In this document: piece after piece, positions 8,121 to 16,429 of the stretch
How positions within the stretch are numbered: the first letter of the stretch is position 1
How the letters are laid out: each line of letters starts with the position of its first letter
DNA from: an alpha proteobacterium U9-1i
GTDB taxonomy: Bacteria > Pseudomonadota > Alphaproteobacteria > Caulobacterales > Aquidulcibacteraceae
Assembly: GCA_000974665.1 (NCBI GenBank)
Contig: BBSY01000002.1
Span: 1,488,001-1,552,000 of the forward strand
DNA: 64,000 nucleotides
Reading direction: 5' to 3'
Notes under the pieces: generated by a model
Seen by the model: the letters and a program-made list of their open reading frames with translations, nothing else
Told to the model about the DNA's origin: nothing
The model's database searches: none
Program-made: the position numbers and the translations under genes

Positions 8121-9164
8121 ATGGCGGACAGTGCGACACGCACGGAAGCAGCGAATTATGGCTTGCCAGCCGATGTCACTGCCGCGCCCTACGACGAGCA
8201 CGGATTGCCGCTGATGGTGTATCCGCTGACGGACGCATTGAAAACGGACCCAAAAGCGGCGATCGATTGGTATCTAACGCATCGCGAAAAAGTCGAAGCC
8301 CAGTTGCCGCACTTCGGCGGCGTCGTCTTGCGCGGCTTCGCCATTCCGAACACCGACACCTTCAACGCGATGATCGATTGTTACCAAACCGATCCGCACG
8401 GCTACGCCGGCGGATTGACGCCGCGCAGCAACGTCTCGGGCAAAGTGTTCGAAGCTTCACGCGTGCCGGCTGACCAGAAAATCATCCTTCACCAAGAGAT
8501 GGGCTATTTGCCGGCCTTTCCGCGGATGCTGGCGTTCTATTGTTTGCTGGCGTCGGAAACCGGCGGCTGCACAACCATTGGCGATATGCGTCGCTATCAG
8601 AAGCAGATCCCACAAAAGTTGCTGGATTCCGTGCGTGAGCGCGGCGTTCTCTATCGGCGCAATTATCGCGCGCCGGGACCGGTGGCCGATCCGCTGATCG
8701 CGCTGTTCCGCCGCGAATGGACGGAGGTGCTGCAAGTCCAAACCAAAGAGGAGGCCGAAGCGGCCTGCCGTGGCGTGGGCTGCACGCCGGTGTGGGAAGA
8801 AGATGGCTCGCTCTCGATGCATTATCGCGCGCCGGGCTTCGTGCGCCATTCGATCACCGGCGAAGAGGTATGGTTCGCACAAGTGCAAGGCATGCATTTC
8901 AATGCGGCGCGCCTTGCTGAAAATTACGACAAGATCGTCACGGCGTTCCCGGCTGGACGTCCGCGCCCGATCGAAATCTTGTATGGCGACGGCGGCGATA
9001 TTCCGGAAGATTTGGTGACGCCGCTCTACGAGATTCTCGACAATCTCGCAGTCAACATTCCTTACGAGCATGGCGACTTCATGCTGCTCGACAACATTTA
9101 CACCGCTCATGGGCGTCAGCCCTACACCGGCAATCGCAACGTGCAGGTCGGGCTGATGTTCTAG
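8121..9164 (+). CDS. TauD/TfdA-family 2-oxoglutarate Fe(II) dioxygenase
   Basis: A 347-residue dioxygenase. The core HQEMGYLPAFPRMLAFYC supplies the H-x-E iron-binding pair and FPR, ETGGCTTIGDMR matches the TauD family 'GGET.i.D.r' segment, and DNIYTAHGRQPYTGNR carries the distal histidine and the arginine that holds 2-oxoglutarate. The iron acid is Glu rather than Asp, as in SyrP-like members. The start at 8121 has GGAGG at 8111-8115; an overlapping longer frame from 7974 would run into the aldolase gene. It probably hydroxylates an intermediate of the surrounding catabolic pathway. Confidence 0.87.
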   Translation: MADSATRTEAANYGLPADVTAAPYDEHGLPLMVYPLTDALKTDPKAAIDWYLTHREKVEAQLPHFGGVVLRGFAIPNTDTFNAMIDCYQTDPHGYAGGLTPRSNVSGKVFEASRVPADQKIILHQEMGYLPAFPRMLAFYCLLASETGGCTTIGDMRRYQKQIPQKLLDSVRERGVLYRRNYRAPGPVADPLIALFRREWTEVLQVQTKEEAEAACRGVGCTPVWEEDGSLSMHYRAPGFVRHSITGEEVWFAQVQGMHFNAARLAENYDKIVTAFPAGRPRPIEILYGDGGDIPEDLVTPLYEILDNLAVNIPYEHGDFMLLDNIYTAHGRQPYTGNRNVQVGLMF

Positions 9165-9192
9165 CTAACTGGGGCTCCTCCACCCCTCTTGA

Positions 9193-9228
9193 CGCGCACG
9201 CTTCCCCGAAGCGTGCGCGTTTCCTTTA
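9193..9228 (+). terminator. Rho-independent terminator
   Basis: A perfect 12-bp stem (9193-9204 with 9208-9219, core GCACGCTTC/GAAGCGTGC) with loop CCC is followed by TTTCCTTT. It ends the aldolase/dioxygenase transcript and may also serve the convergent oxidoreductase gene that ends at 9226. Confidence 0.85.
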
Positions 9229-10221
9229 TACGCCGCGCGGACGAAGGCCGGCCGCGCGATACACGGCGTCAATAATTTCCATGTTGATGATGCCGGAATG
9301 GACGTCGGTCTCCACGATACGTTCGCGGGCGGCGTGCTCGATAAAGGCGCGTGCCTGAAACATGTAGGTCGTCATGGCGTCCGCGTGTTCGAGCAATTCC
9401 ATCTTCGCGGTTTGCAGGCGCAATTCGCCGCTATTGTGGGGAAGATACGGCCGCGTCGCATGGATCGCACCTTCTGAGCCGACGATGCTGATGGCGGACT
9501 CGGTCTCGGGGTGAGGCGAGATGTGCGAGACGTGGAAGTCAGCCGTCACACCGTTTGGAAATGCGAGCTCGGCATGCATGGCGCCGTCGATTTCGGGCAA
9601 TGAAAGTTCGGCCTTCGCGGACACCACGCGTGGCGTTTCGCCGACGAGGTACCGCATGGCGTCGATAGCGTAGACGCCCAAATCCATCGTGACACCGCCG
9701 CCAAGTGCGGCGTTGCGGCGAATGTTGTCGGCCTTCATTCGCGCGCCTGGCACGTGGCCAATGATCGAAAGGCTTTTTAGGTCACCAATGGCGCCGGCGT
9801 CGATCAGCTGCTTTATGCGCCGAATGAATGTGTGATAGCGATAATGGAAGGCCTCAACGAAGACGCCGCCGGTGCGATCGACGGTGTCGCGCAATGTGCG
9901 CGCTTCGTCCGCGTTCATAGCCAACGGCTTTTCGCAGAGCACCGGTTTACCCGCCTCAAGGGCGGCGATCGACCATTCGACGTGCTGCGAGTTCGGCAGC
10001 GGGATGTAGATTGCGTCGACATCGTGAGAGGCGATCGCCGCGTGATAATCGCCGAACGCGTGCGCGATGCCATGCTCCGCGGCGTAGGCCTGAGCTTTGT
10101 CGAGTGAGCGTGAGGCGATTGCAGTTGGGACAAAGCCAGGCGCGCCAGCTGCTGCGTCGAGGATCGCGACTTTATTGATGTGCGCGGCGCCAAGAATGCC
10201 CACTCTCAAACGCTTGTTCAT
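9226..10221 (-). CDS. Gfo/Idh/MocA-family NAD(P)-dependent oxidoreductase
   Basis: A 331-residue protein. The N-terminal Rossmann segment RVGILGAAHINKVAI is followed by the family-typical VDAIYIPLPNSQHVEW and GKPVLCEKPLAMNADEA, with the EKP catalytic lysine, and the C-terminal beta-sheet domain with NIRRNAALGGGVTMDLGVYAI. Such enzymes act on sugars, inositols or trans-dihydrodiols. The ATG at 10221 has GGGAG eight bases before it; longer upstream frames run into a tandem repeat (PSL repeats) and are not credible. It is divergent from the esterase/beta-lactamase gene. Confidence 0.9.
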   Translation of the reverse strand: MNKRLRVGILGAAHINKVAILDAAAGAPGFVPTAIASRSLDKAQAYAAEHGIAHAFGDYHAAIASHDVDAIYIPLPNSQHVEWSIAALEAGKPVLCEKPLAMNADEARTLRDTVDRTGGVFVEAFHYRYHTFIRRIKQLIDAGAIGDLKSLSIIGHVPGARMKADNIRRNAALGGGVTMDLGVYAIDAMRYLVGETPRVVSAKAELSLPEIDGAMHAELAFPNGVTADFHVSHISPHPETESAISIVGSEGAIHATRPYLPHNSGELRLQTAKMELLEHADAMTTYMFQARAFIEHAARERIVETDVHSGIINMEIIDAVYRAAGLRPRGV

Positions 10222-10267
10222 CCGCATCGCTCCCTCGACGGCCGCTTTGACCAGCGCTAAATTATAA

Positions 10268-10293
10268 GGTGTAATATATAGAATAATTGAATG
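10268..10293 (+). promoter_or_regulatory. AT-rich promoter with motif shared by the paralogous gene
   Basis: This stretch contains GGTGTAATATAT (10268-10279) and ATAATTGAATG (10283-10293). The 11-mer GTGTAATATAT recurs upstream of the paralogous lipoprotein gene (complement of 37366-37376), GGTGTAAT recurs upstream of the TonB receptor (14033-14040), and ATAATTGAATG recurs upstream of the KstD-like gene (24742-24752). It is a candidate common promoter or operator element of the cluster. Confidence 0.45.
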
Positions 10294-10391
10294 CGAAGGA
10301 AGCGAAGGAAGCGAAGGAAGCGAAGGAAGCGAAGGAAGCGAAGGAAGCGAAGGAAGCGAAGGAAGCGAAGGAAGCGAAGGAAGCGATGGAA
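10293..10391 (+). repeat. 9-bp tandem repeat GCGAAGGAA, ten perfect copies plus one variant
   Basis: Ten exact copies of GCGAAGGAA fill 10293-10382, followed by the variant GCGATGGAA that holds the ATG of the next gene. Every unit contains AAGGAAG, a Shine-Dalgarno-like sequence. If read from the TTG at 10287 the array encodes Ala-Lys-Glu repeats in frame with the downstream protein; on the other strand it reads Pro-Ser-Leu. The unit length keeps the frame whatever the copy number. Confidence 0.95.
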
Positions 10392-11687
10392 GTTCGCCGC
10401 GTCGATGTTTTGCGTGCATTCGTCGGGACGGCGCTGTTCGGCGGCGCGAGTGCATGCGCAACGCGCGACGACGCCGAGCATTCTGCTGGATTCGCCGCCG
10501 ACGGCTTGCACGCGCTCGATGCGGAGATGGCCGCGGTGGTGGCGCGGGGCGAGGTGAGAGGCATCACGACACTGCTGCTTCACAATGGTCGCGAGGTAGC
10601 GTCGCAATGTGTCGGTGAGCGGAACGCAGTCACGCGTGCGCCAATGACGCGTGACACGATTTTCCGCATCTATTCGATGTCCAAGCCAATCACCGCAGTT
10701 GCGATGATGATGCTTTATGAGCAGGGCAGGTGGCGGCTTGACGACCCGATCACGGATTATCTGCCCGAGATGCACGCCCTGCGCGTCGCCAGAACTGCAG
10801 ATGCCGATGGCGCACCGATGTTTGAAGGCGTGAACCGCACGCCCACTATGCGGGAATTGATGACGCACACGGCTGGTTTTGCTTACGGCATGCCTGATGG
10901 CCGGATCGCCAATACGCTTTTCCGCCGGGCGAACATACCGGGGTCGGCGGACATGGATGATTTCGTGCGCAGGGTTGCGGCGTTGCCTTTGCTGGAGCAG
11001 CCCGGCGTCGAGTGGGTGTATTCGGTGGCGGTCGATCTGCAAGGCGCGATCATTCAGCGCCTGTCGGGGCAAGCACTTGGCGCGTACATGCGTGACCGCA
11101 TTTTTGCGCCGCTCGGCATGCGCGACACCGGCTTTGTTGTGCCGGCGCAAGATCTCGATCGTGTGGCGGATATCTACGACACCGATCACCAAACCGGCGC
11201 GCTCATTCGCACCTCGCCGCAAGCAAATGGCTTCGGTTCCAGTCAAGATTATAGCCAACAGCCACACGTGGAATCTGGCGGCGGCGGCCTTGTGTCGACC
11301 ATCGACGATTACGCGCGCTTCGCGCAGATGATCTTGAACGGAGGCGTGTTCGATGGCGTTCGCATTCTGCGCGCGGAAACCGTCGCGCTGATGAGCGTCA
11401 ATCACCTCGATGCTGCGGTGCTCAACAATTCCGACGCTGCGGGTCGCGGCTTTGGCCCTTCGCGCGGCTTTGGCTTGGGCTTTATGGTCGAGACTTATCC
11501 GCAAAGCGCGGGCAGGCCGGAGGGGCGCGGGACGCTAAGTTGGACCGGCGCGGCCGGCACTTGGTTCTGGGCCGATCCCGCGAACAAGATTGTGTTCGTT
11601 GGCATGGTGCAGCGTATGGATGATCCCACGCGGCACGCGCGCTATCTCGCTTCGAGGCGTTTGGTGTATGCTGCGCTGGCTCAATAG
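10386..11687 (+). CDS. Beta-lactamase-fold serine hydrolase, probable lipoprotein (EstB-like)
   Basis: A 433-residue serine hydrolase of the class C beta-lactamase/penicillin-binding fold. The nucleophile motif S-x-x-K is YSMSKPITAV, the second motif is YSVAVDL, and WTGAAGT lies near the third motif region. The N-terminus VRRVDVLRAFVGTALFGGASAC looks like a signal peptide ending in a lipoprotein cysteine, so the protein is likely in the cell envelope. ATG 10386 is the last repeat unit of a tandem array; a TTG start at 10287 would add eleven AKE units before the signal peptide and is less likely. It is paralogous to the gene at 36086-37342. Probable role: ester hydrolysis of the imported substrate. 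Confidence 0.85.
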   Translation: MEVRRVDVLRAFVGTALFGGASACATRDDAEHSAGFAADGLHALDAEMAAVVARGEVRGITTLLLHNGREVASQCVGERNAVTRAPMTRDTIFRIYSMSKPITAVAMMMLYEQGRWRLDDPITDYLPEMHALRVARTADADGAPMFEGVNRTPTMRELMTHTAGFAYGMPDGRIANTLFRRANIPGSADMDDFVRRVAALPLLEQPGVEWVYSVAVDLQGAIIQRLSGQALGAYMRDRIFAPLGMRDTGFVVPAQDLDRVADIYDTDHQTGALIRTSPQANGFGSSQDYSQQPHVESGGGGLVSTIDDYARFAQMILNGGVFDGVRILRAETVALMSVNHLDAAVLNNSDAAGRGFGPSRGFGLGFMVETYPQSAGRPEGRGTLSWTGAAGTWFWADPANKIVFVGMVQRMDDPTRHARYLASRRLVYAALAQ

Positions 11688-12463
11688 AGCGAAAGCGGGG
11701 AGCTTTCGCCGAGTTCCTCGAGAATGATCTTGCGGGCGTTTTGCATGTGATAGCGCCAGATCACCTCCGCGCCCGGGCCATCGCGCGCAACCAGCGCGTC
11801 CAGCAATTGCGAGTGATTTGTGTAAGAATGGTTGTTCAGTGTCGGCAAATCGCGACGGCCGCTGGAAATGAACTGATTGAGATGGCGCAAATAAAGTTCA
11901 TCGAGCATGCCGACAATGATGGCGAGCGCGATGTTGCCTGCACGACTGACCAAAATGCGGTGAAACTCGGCCGCCGCCGGCGCGAACAGCTTCGAGTTAT
12001 CGACGATTTTGCGTTCGCGTTCCAAATGCGCGCGGATAACGGCGAGATCATCTTCCGTGCGATTCTGCGCGAGCTGATTCATCAGCGGCGGCTCGAGTAT
12101 GAGGCGCGCGTCGAACATGTCTTTCAGTGTGGCGCCGCGGACCTGCAGCAATAGGCCGAGAGATTTCGCGGCGTTATCTTCTCGCGGCAATCGGATGCGG
12201 GCGCCGCCTTGTGCGCCACGCTTAACCTCGATCAGCCCTTCCGTTTCGAGAATGCGCAACGCCTCACGCAATGACGCGCGCGACACACTGAAATCGACGA
12301 TCAGATCGGCTTCCGACGGTAACGCGTCGCCCTCCTGCAAATCGCCTTGTGCAATGCGCTGACGAAGCGCGTCGGCGATCAATTCGGCGGCTTTCGGCAC
12401 ACGTACGCTGTGCGGTGAGCCCGCTGGCGGTTGCAGTCGCACGATTTTTGCGGATCGCTTCAC
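11681..12463 (-). CDS. GntR/FadR-family transcriptional regulator (FCD domain)
   Basis: A 260-residue regulator. Residues about 23-90 form a winged helix (GDALPSEADLIVDFSVSRAS, LREALRILETEGLIEVKRG) and residues about 105-240 an all-helical FCD ligand domain with DMFDARLILEPPLMNQLA and the AAAEFHRILVSRAGN metal/ligand region. Its 3' end overlaps the convergent hydrolase gene by 7 bp. The 118-bp leader holds a perfect 9-bp inverted repeat (12534-12558), the likely operator. FCD regulators usually sense acids, so the ligand may be a carboxylic acid or CoA ester of the pathway. Confidence 0.9.
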   Translation of the reverse strand: MKRSAKIVRLQPPAGSPHSVRVPKAAELIADALRQRIAQGDLQEGDALPSEADLIVDFSVSRASLREALRILETEGLIEVKRGAQGGARIRLPREDNAAKSLGLLLQVRGATLKDMFDARLILEPPLMNQLAQNRTEDDLAVIRAHLERERKIVDNSKLFAPAAAEFHRILVSRAGNIALAIIVGMLDELYLRHLNQFISSGRRDLPTLNNHSYTNHSQLLDALVARDGPGAEVIWRYHMQNARKIILEELGESSPLSLY

Positions 12464-12533
12464 GTTGCTCTCAATTCAACTTTACCGGTTCGCGCCCCGG
12501 TTTTGCTACTTGGGTCTTAGCGCAAGCCTAATC

Positions 12534-12558
12534 GTATGAATAGTATCATTATTCATAC
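12534..12558. promoter_or_regulatory. Candidate GntR operator, perfect 9-bp inverted repeat
   Basis: GTATGAATA (12534-12542) and TATTCATAC (12550-12558) are exact reverse complements around a 7-bp spacer GTATCAT. The site lies 71 bp upstream of the gntR start and just downstream of the MFS stop. The size and AT-rich character fit a FadR/VanR-type operator, and autoregulation is the simplest reading. Confidence 0.6.
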
Positions 12559-12581
12559 AATAGGTCTCGCCATCGGTATGC

Positions 12582-13919
12582 CTAATCCGCGGAGGCCGGT
12601 GACGCTGCATGCGGCGGCACGGCGGACTTGGAACCCATCGTCATCAACCCCGGGCGCGCCATCAACGCGAAGATGCAGCCCAATGGTCCAGCGATCGCGG
12701 CGACTGCAAAGCCAAGGTTCAGCGGCGCCTCTTCGCCGCCGATGAGTCCGGCCGCGACGGGTACAACGCTGGGGCCAATGCCGTCGGCGATGAGTGCTGT
12801 CAGGAGCAAACACACGGCCATGAACTCACCGCGCGTCTGTGCCGGCGCGTAGAGTTGAATGGACACCATGATCAACACGCCCGTGCCCATGGTCACAAAC
12901 ATTGTCGCGCCAAGTGCTGTGAGAAAAAGGTCTGCCGTTGGAGCGAATGCAGCGATCAAGGTGAAAACCGCGCCGCTCGCCATGCCGGCGGTGAGAACTA
13001 GAGGCGGCGCATCTGCTTTGCCCGAACGCAACCAGGCTTCGGTTAGCGCCGGTACGATTACCATGCCGCCTACGCCGCATATCATGGTGATGAGGCCCAT
13101 GGAAATGCCGGCGTCGCTGATCGCCCAATCGAACTCGCGGTGTAGATAAGATGGCGTCCAGGCAACGAGACCGCGAACGATGATTTGGCCGATCGCGCCA
13201 GCGAGAAAAAGCAACAGGAGCGGGCGCCATTGGCGGTGCAGCCATGCGCCAGAAATGGCGTGGGAATCCTCGGAACTATGCTGAATCCGCTTCGGCTCTT
13301 CGAGCGTGAGTACGATAAGAAGCGTGAGCACGGCGGCAGGTGCGGCGGCGGCAAAGAACACGGCCTGCCAAGGCTGCACACTGCCAACGACTGGCAGCAT
13401 TAGCGATTCAACATCGCCGATTGCGCCGACCATTTGCCCGCCGAGCATGTAGCCGCCCGTCGCGCCTAGCGCGCCCAGCGCCATGTAAATGCTTGTCGCC
13501 CGGCCGCGCTGTGATTGCGGGAAGAGGTCGCCAATCATGGAAATAACGCTTGGGCTCAATGCGGCTTCGCCGATGGCGACGCCGATGCGCAGCAGACATA
13601 GAACCCAGAACGCCGACGCCATGCCGGAGAAGAACGTGCATGAGGCCCAAACGATCGACGTCAGGATGATCAGATTGCGGCGGTTTACACGGTCCGCGAG
13701 GCGGCCCATCGGGATACCAACCAACGCGTAGAAGAGCGCGAAATTGAATCCGATGAGCAAACTGATTTGCGTGTCGGAGACGTTGAATTGCTCGCGAATG
13801 GGCTCGACGAGCAGTGCGAGAATTACGCGGTCGAGAAACGCTACGATATAAAGTGCGCCAAGTAGGCCCACGGCGTACCAGGCGCGCGGGCCCGCCTTAT
13901 CGATTGTGCTCGACTGCAT
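12582..13919 (-). CDS. MFS transporter, Spinster-like
   Basis: A 445-residue inner-membrane carrier with about twelve hydrophobic segments, YIVAFLDRVILALLVEPIR in helix 1 and GIPMGRLADRVNRRNLI as the motif A loop. It is homologous to the carrier at 3610-4968. ATG 13919 has GGGAGGGAG before it. The gene is divergent from the TonB receptor (195-bp shared upstream region) and precedes gntR on the same strand, so TonB receptor plus this carrier make a plausible outer plus inner membrane uptake route for the substrate. Confidence 0.88.
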   Translation of the reverse strand: MQSSTIDKAGPRAWYAVGLLGALYIVAFLDRVILALLVEPIREQFNVSDTQISLLIGFNFALFYALVGIPMGRLADRVNRRNLIILTSIVWASCTFFSGMASAFWVLCLLRIGVAIGEAALSPSVISMIGDLFPQSQRGRATSIYMALGALGATGGYMLGGQMVGAIGDVESLMLPVVGSVQPWQAVFFAAAAPAAVLTLLIVLTLEEPKRIQHSSEDSHAISGAWLHRQWRPLLLLFLAGAIGQIIVRGLVAWTPSYLHREFDWAISDAGISMGLITMICGVGGMVIVPALTEAWLRSGKADAPPLVLTAGMASGAVFTLIAAFAPTADLFLTALGATMFVTMGTGVLIMVSIQLYAPAQTRGEFMAVCLLLTALIADGIGPSVVPVAAGLIGGEEAPLNLGFAVAAIAGPLGCIFALMARPGLMTMGSKSAVPPHAASPASAD

Positions 13920-14032
13920 GCACTCCCTCCCTCAGCGCCCTCTGCGTGGCGTCTCGCGGTGTGGATTTTTAGCCGCATTCGACGACTGACAGCGCCGAGT
14001 TCCAAAGAAACGCAAATCCACCGTTGCCATAT

Positions 14033-14040
14033 GGTGTAAT
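14033..14040 (+). promoter_or_regulatory. GGTGTAAT motif upstream of TonB receptor
   Basis: GGTGTAAT here matches the element found in front of both beta-lactamase-fold lipoprotein genes (10268 and complement of 37366-37376). It lies 74 bp before the receptor start in the 195-bp divergent region between the MFS and TonB genes; no clear sigma-70 boxes were recognised there. Confidence 0.3.
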
Positions 14041-14114
14041 CTTTGCAATATCTGGCGGCAAGCGGTGGCCTGGGTCTAAACCCAAAAAAGCGTCAACCGC
14101 AGGGGAGGAAAGTA

Positions 14115-16319
14115 ATGGAGAATGGGCGTCATCGCGGCCTATTGGCCGCGGCTTTGCTGGGCAGCGCTGCTGCTTTTCTGGGACCGGCGCCGCTTGCCAT
14201 GGCTCAAGACGCCGAGGAGCAAGCGGCCAATACAGACGATATCGTCGTCACCGCGCAACGGCGCGAACAGAGCATTCAAGATGTCCCGATTTCGATCGCC
14301 GCCATGTCGGCTGAGCGGATCGAGGATTCTGGTCTCACAAACTTCGCCAATCTCGAGCAGTCGATCTCCGGCCTTACCACAGTTGCAAATGGCGACGCCC
14401 GCGCGGCGCGTATTGGTATTCGCGGCGTCACAACTGCGCAGGAGAACGGTAAGCAATCGTCGGTTGGCGTCTATGTCGACGGCGTGTTCATGTCGCGCGT
14501 CGGCATGTCGTTCGCCGATCTGCCCGATGTTGAGCGCATCGAAGTGCTGCGCGGCCCGCAAGGCACGCTGTTCGGCATGAATACGGCCGCGGGCTTGATC
14601 CACATGATCACAGCGCGTCCTGACCTCGACGAATTCGGCGGCCACGTTGAAACGGTGATCGGCAATTACGATCGCATCGAGGCCCGCGGCTCTATAACAG
14701 GGCCGATCGTGCCTGGTAGGCTGGGCTTCAGCCTAGGGGCGACGTCCACGAACCGTGGCGGCATTATCTACAACAGCACGCTGGGCAGGGACGTTGACGA
14801 TCTTGATCGCTGGGGCATCCGCGGCAAGCTTTTGTACGATGGCGACGATGTCAGCGCGCTTTTCATTGCTGATTATCAAGAAGAAGATTCCAATTGCTGC
14901 GTGAAGGTGCTTTCGCACCTGCGCCCGCCCGCGACTTTCTCTGGCTTCGGTAGCGTCACCGCCTTGGCGCCTCCGGGCTTCCCATTCGCGCGCGTCGCCG
15001 TCACCAACGTGCCGAACTACAACCGCCCAGAAGGCGGCGGGTTGTCGGCCGAGGTGACGTGGGATCTGGACGGAGGCTACACGCTGACCTCGCTTTCGGC
15101 TTGGCGCACGTGGAGCATCTTCCACCAAGACGATCCAGACGGCCTGCCGATCGACGGCATCACCGGCTTCCGCATTTGGCAAGATCACGACCAGATCAGC
15201 CAGGAAGTGCGCTTGGCGTCGCCAGTTGACGGCATGTTCTCCTGGCAAGTCGGCCTTTTCTATTTCGATCGCAATTCGACCTCGGACGATTACATCACCT
15301 ATCCGAGCACGCTTCGTGGGCTCGGTCAGGACGGCACCAACATCAACAATTTCGAGATCGAGGCGCAGACGCTCGCCGCGTTCGGCCACGTGACCTGGAA
15401 TCTGACCGACCGGCTCTCGGCGACCGGCGGCGTGCGCTACACAAACGAAACGCAAGACGCGCACGCGGTGCAGGTCTCCAACAATTTGGCGAACCCGAGC
15501 TTCAACCGCACGGCCTCGCTGGACGAAGGCGCCACCACCTGGAACGTGAGCGCGGAGTACGACATCTCCGACGACATCATGATCTACGCTGCGGCGGGGC
15601 ACGGCTTTAAGCCGGGCGGATTTGACATGAACCGCACCGCGGCGTTCACGACGTTCACCTTCGAAGAGGAAACCAACACCAACATCGAAGCCGGCGTCCG
15701 CTCGGTGTTGTTCGACAATCGGTTGTTGCTAAACGCGACGGTTTTCAACACGAACTTTGAGAACTTTCAGACCCTCGCTTTCGACGGCCTGCGCTTCTTC
15801 AACACCAACGCGCCGGAATTCGAAACACGGGGCCTTGAAATCGAAACCACGTTGCATCCGACCGACAATCTGACGCTGCGCGGTTCGGCCACGTTCATCA
15901 ACACCGAGTACATCTCGTTCCCGAACGGGCCGTGCCCGCAAGGCGTGGCTGGTTCGTGCAACCTGACTGGGCGCAAGCTCTATCAAGCGCCGGACACCAC
16001 ATGGGCGGTCTCTGCGCAGTACGAACACGAACTCACCGAAGCATGGAATTGGTTCGCTCTCGGCGAATACAATTATCGTTCAGGCGCGTATTCAGGCGCC
16101 TCGCTCGATCCCTATCTTCACCAAAACGGCTTCGGCCTCGCCAACTTCCGCCTAGGCGTGGAGAGCGACGAGGGATTGAGGCTCGAAGCTTGGGTCCGCA
16201 ATGCCTTCAACGAAGACTACATGAACTTCGAATTCAACTCGCCGCTGCTGACGGGTGGCTACGCCGGTTTCGTTGGCGAGCCTCAGATGTATGGCGTGCG
16301 CATCCGCAAGGAGTTTTGA
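14115..16319 (+). CDS. TonB-dependent receptor
   Basis: A 734-residue outer-membrane receptor. A signal peptide ends after AMA at residue 30. DDIVVTAQRREQ is the usual TonB-box/plug start of the alphaproteobacterial family, the plug continues with YVDGVFMSR and VEVLRGPQGTLFGMNTAAG-like sequence, and the barrel ends in an aromatic residue (RIRKEF). ATG 14115 has GGGGAGGAA directly upstream; an in-frame TTG at 14043 adds residues before the signal peptide. It probably imports a large hydrophobic compound used by the catabolic cluster. A terminator follows, so it is a single-gene unit. Confidence 0.93.
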   Translation: MENGRHRGLLAAALLGSAAAFLGPAPLAMAQDAEEQAANTDDIVVTAQRREQSIQDVPISIAAMSAERIEDSGLTNFANLEQSISGLTTVANGDARAARIGIRGVTTAQENGKQSSVGVYVDGVFMSRVGMSFADLPDVERIEVLRGPQGTLFGMNTAAGLIHMITARPDLDEFGGHVETVIGNYDRIEARGSITGPIVPGRLGFSLGATSTNRGGIIYNSTLGRDVDDLDRWGIRGKLLYDGDDVSALFIADYQEEDSNCCVKVLSHLRPPATFSGFGSVTALAPPGFPFARVAVTNVPNYNRPEGGGLSAEVTWDLDGGYTLTSLSAWRTWSIFHQDDPDGLPIDGITGFRIWQDHDQISQEVRLASPVDGMFSWQVGLFYFDRNSTSDDYITYPSTLRGLGQDGTNINNFEIEAQTLAAFGHVTWNLTDRLSATGGVRYTNETQDAHAVQVSNNLANPSFNRTASLDEGATTWNVSAEYDISDDIMIYAAAGHGFKPGGFDMNRTAAFTTFTFEEETNTNIEAGVRSVLFDNRLLLNATVFNTNFENFQTLAFDGLRFFNTNAPEFETRGLEIETTLHPTDNLTLRGSATFINTEYISFPNGPCPQGVAGSCNLTGRKLYQAPDTTWAVSAQYEHELTEAWNWFALGEYNYRSGAYSGASLDPYLHQNGFGLANFRLGVESDEGLRLEAWVRNAFNEDYMNFEFNSPLLTGGYAGFVGEPQMYGVRIRKEF

Positions 16320-16348
16320 GCGCGGATCCTCCGGTTCCCATTCGACTT

Positions 16349-16381
16349 GTGACGCGGGCCTCGTGCCCGCGTCACTTTCTT
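16349..16381 (+). terminator. Rho-independent terminator after TonB receptor
   Basis: A perfect 11-bp stem (GTGACGCGGGC at 16349-16359 with GCCCGCGTCAC at 16365-16375) and a 5-base loop are followed by TTTCTT. Confidence 0.88.
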
Positions 16382-16429
16382 GGCTTTGTGAATGCTGCGG
16401 GAGGCTGAGAGTATAGTGCGGAAGCAGAT

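Noticed and set aside
10293-10391. Tandem repeat considered as a CRISPR-like array
   Set aside because: Units are 9 bp and directly adjacent with no spacers, and there are no cas genes.
10222-10461. N-terminal extension of the Gfo/Idh/MocA oxidoreductase with PSL repeats
   Set aside because: It is the antisense reading of the 9-bp tandem repeat; the Rossmann fold starts right after ATG 10221, which has a ribosome site.
10291-10557. Plus-strand frame reading RRK repeats then unrelated sequence
   Set aside because: Out of frame with the hydrolase and without domain features; a product of the tandem repeat.
10386-11687. Antibiotic resistance beta-lactamase
   Set aside because: The SxxK/YSV layout and the catabolic context fit EstB-like esterases/PBP-like hydrolases better; nothing points to beta-lactam hydrolysis.
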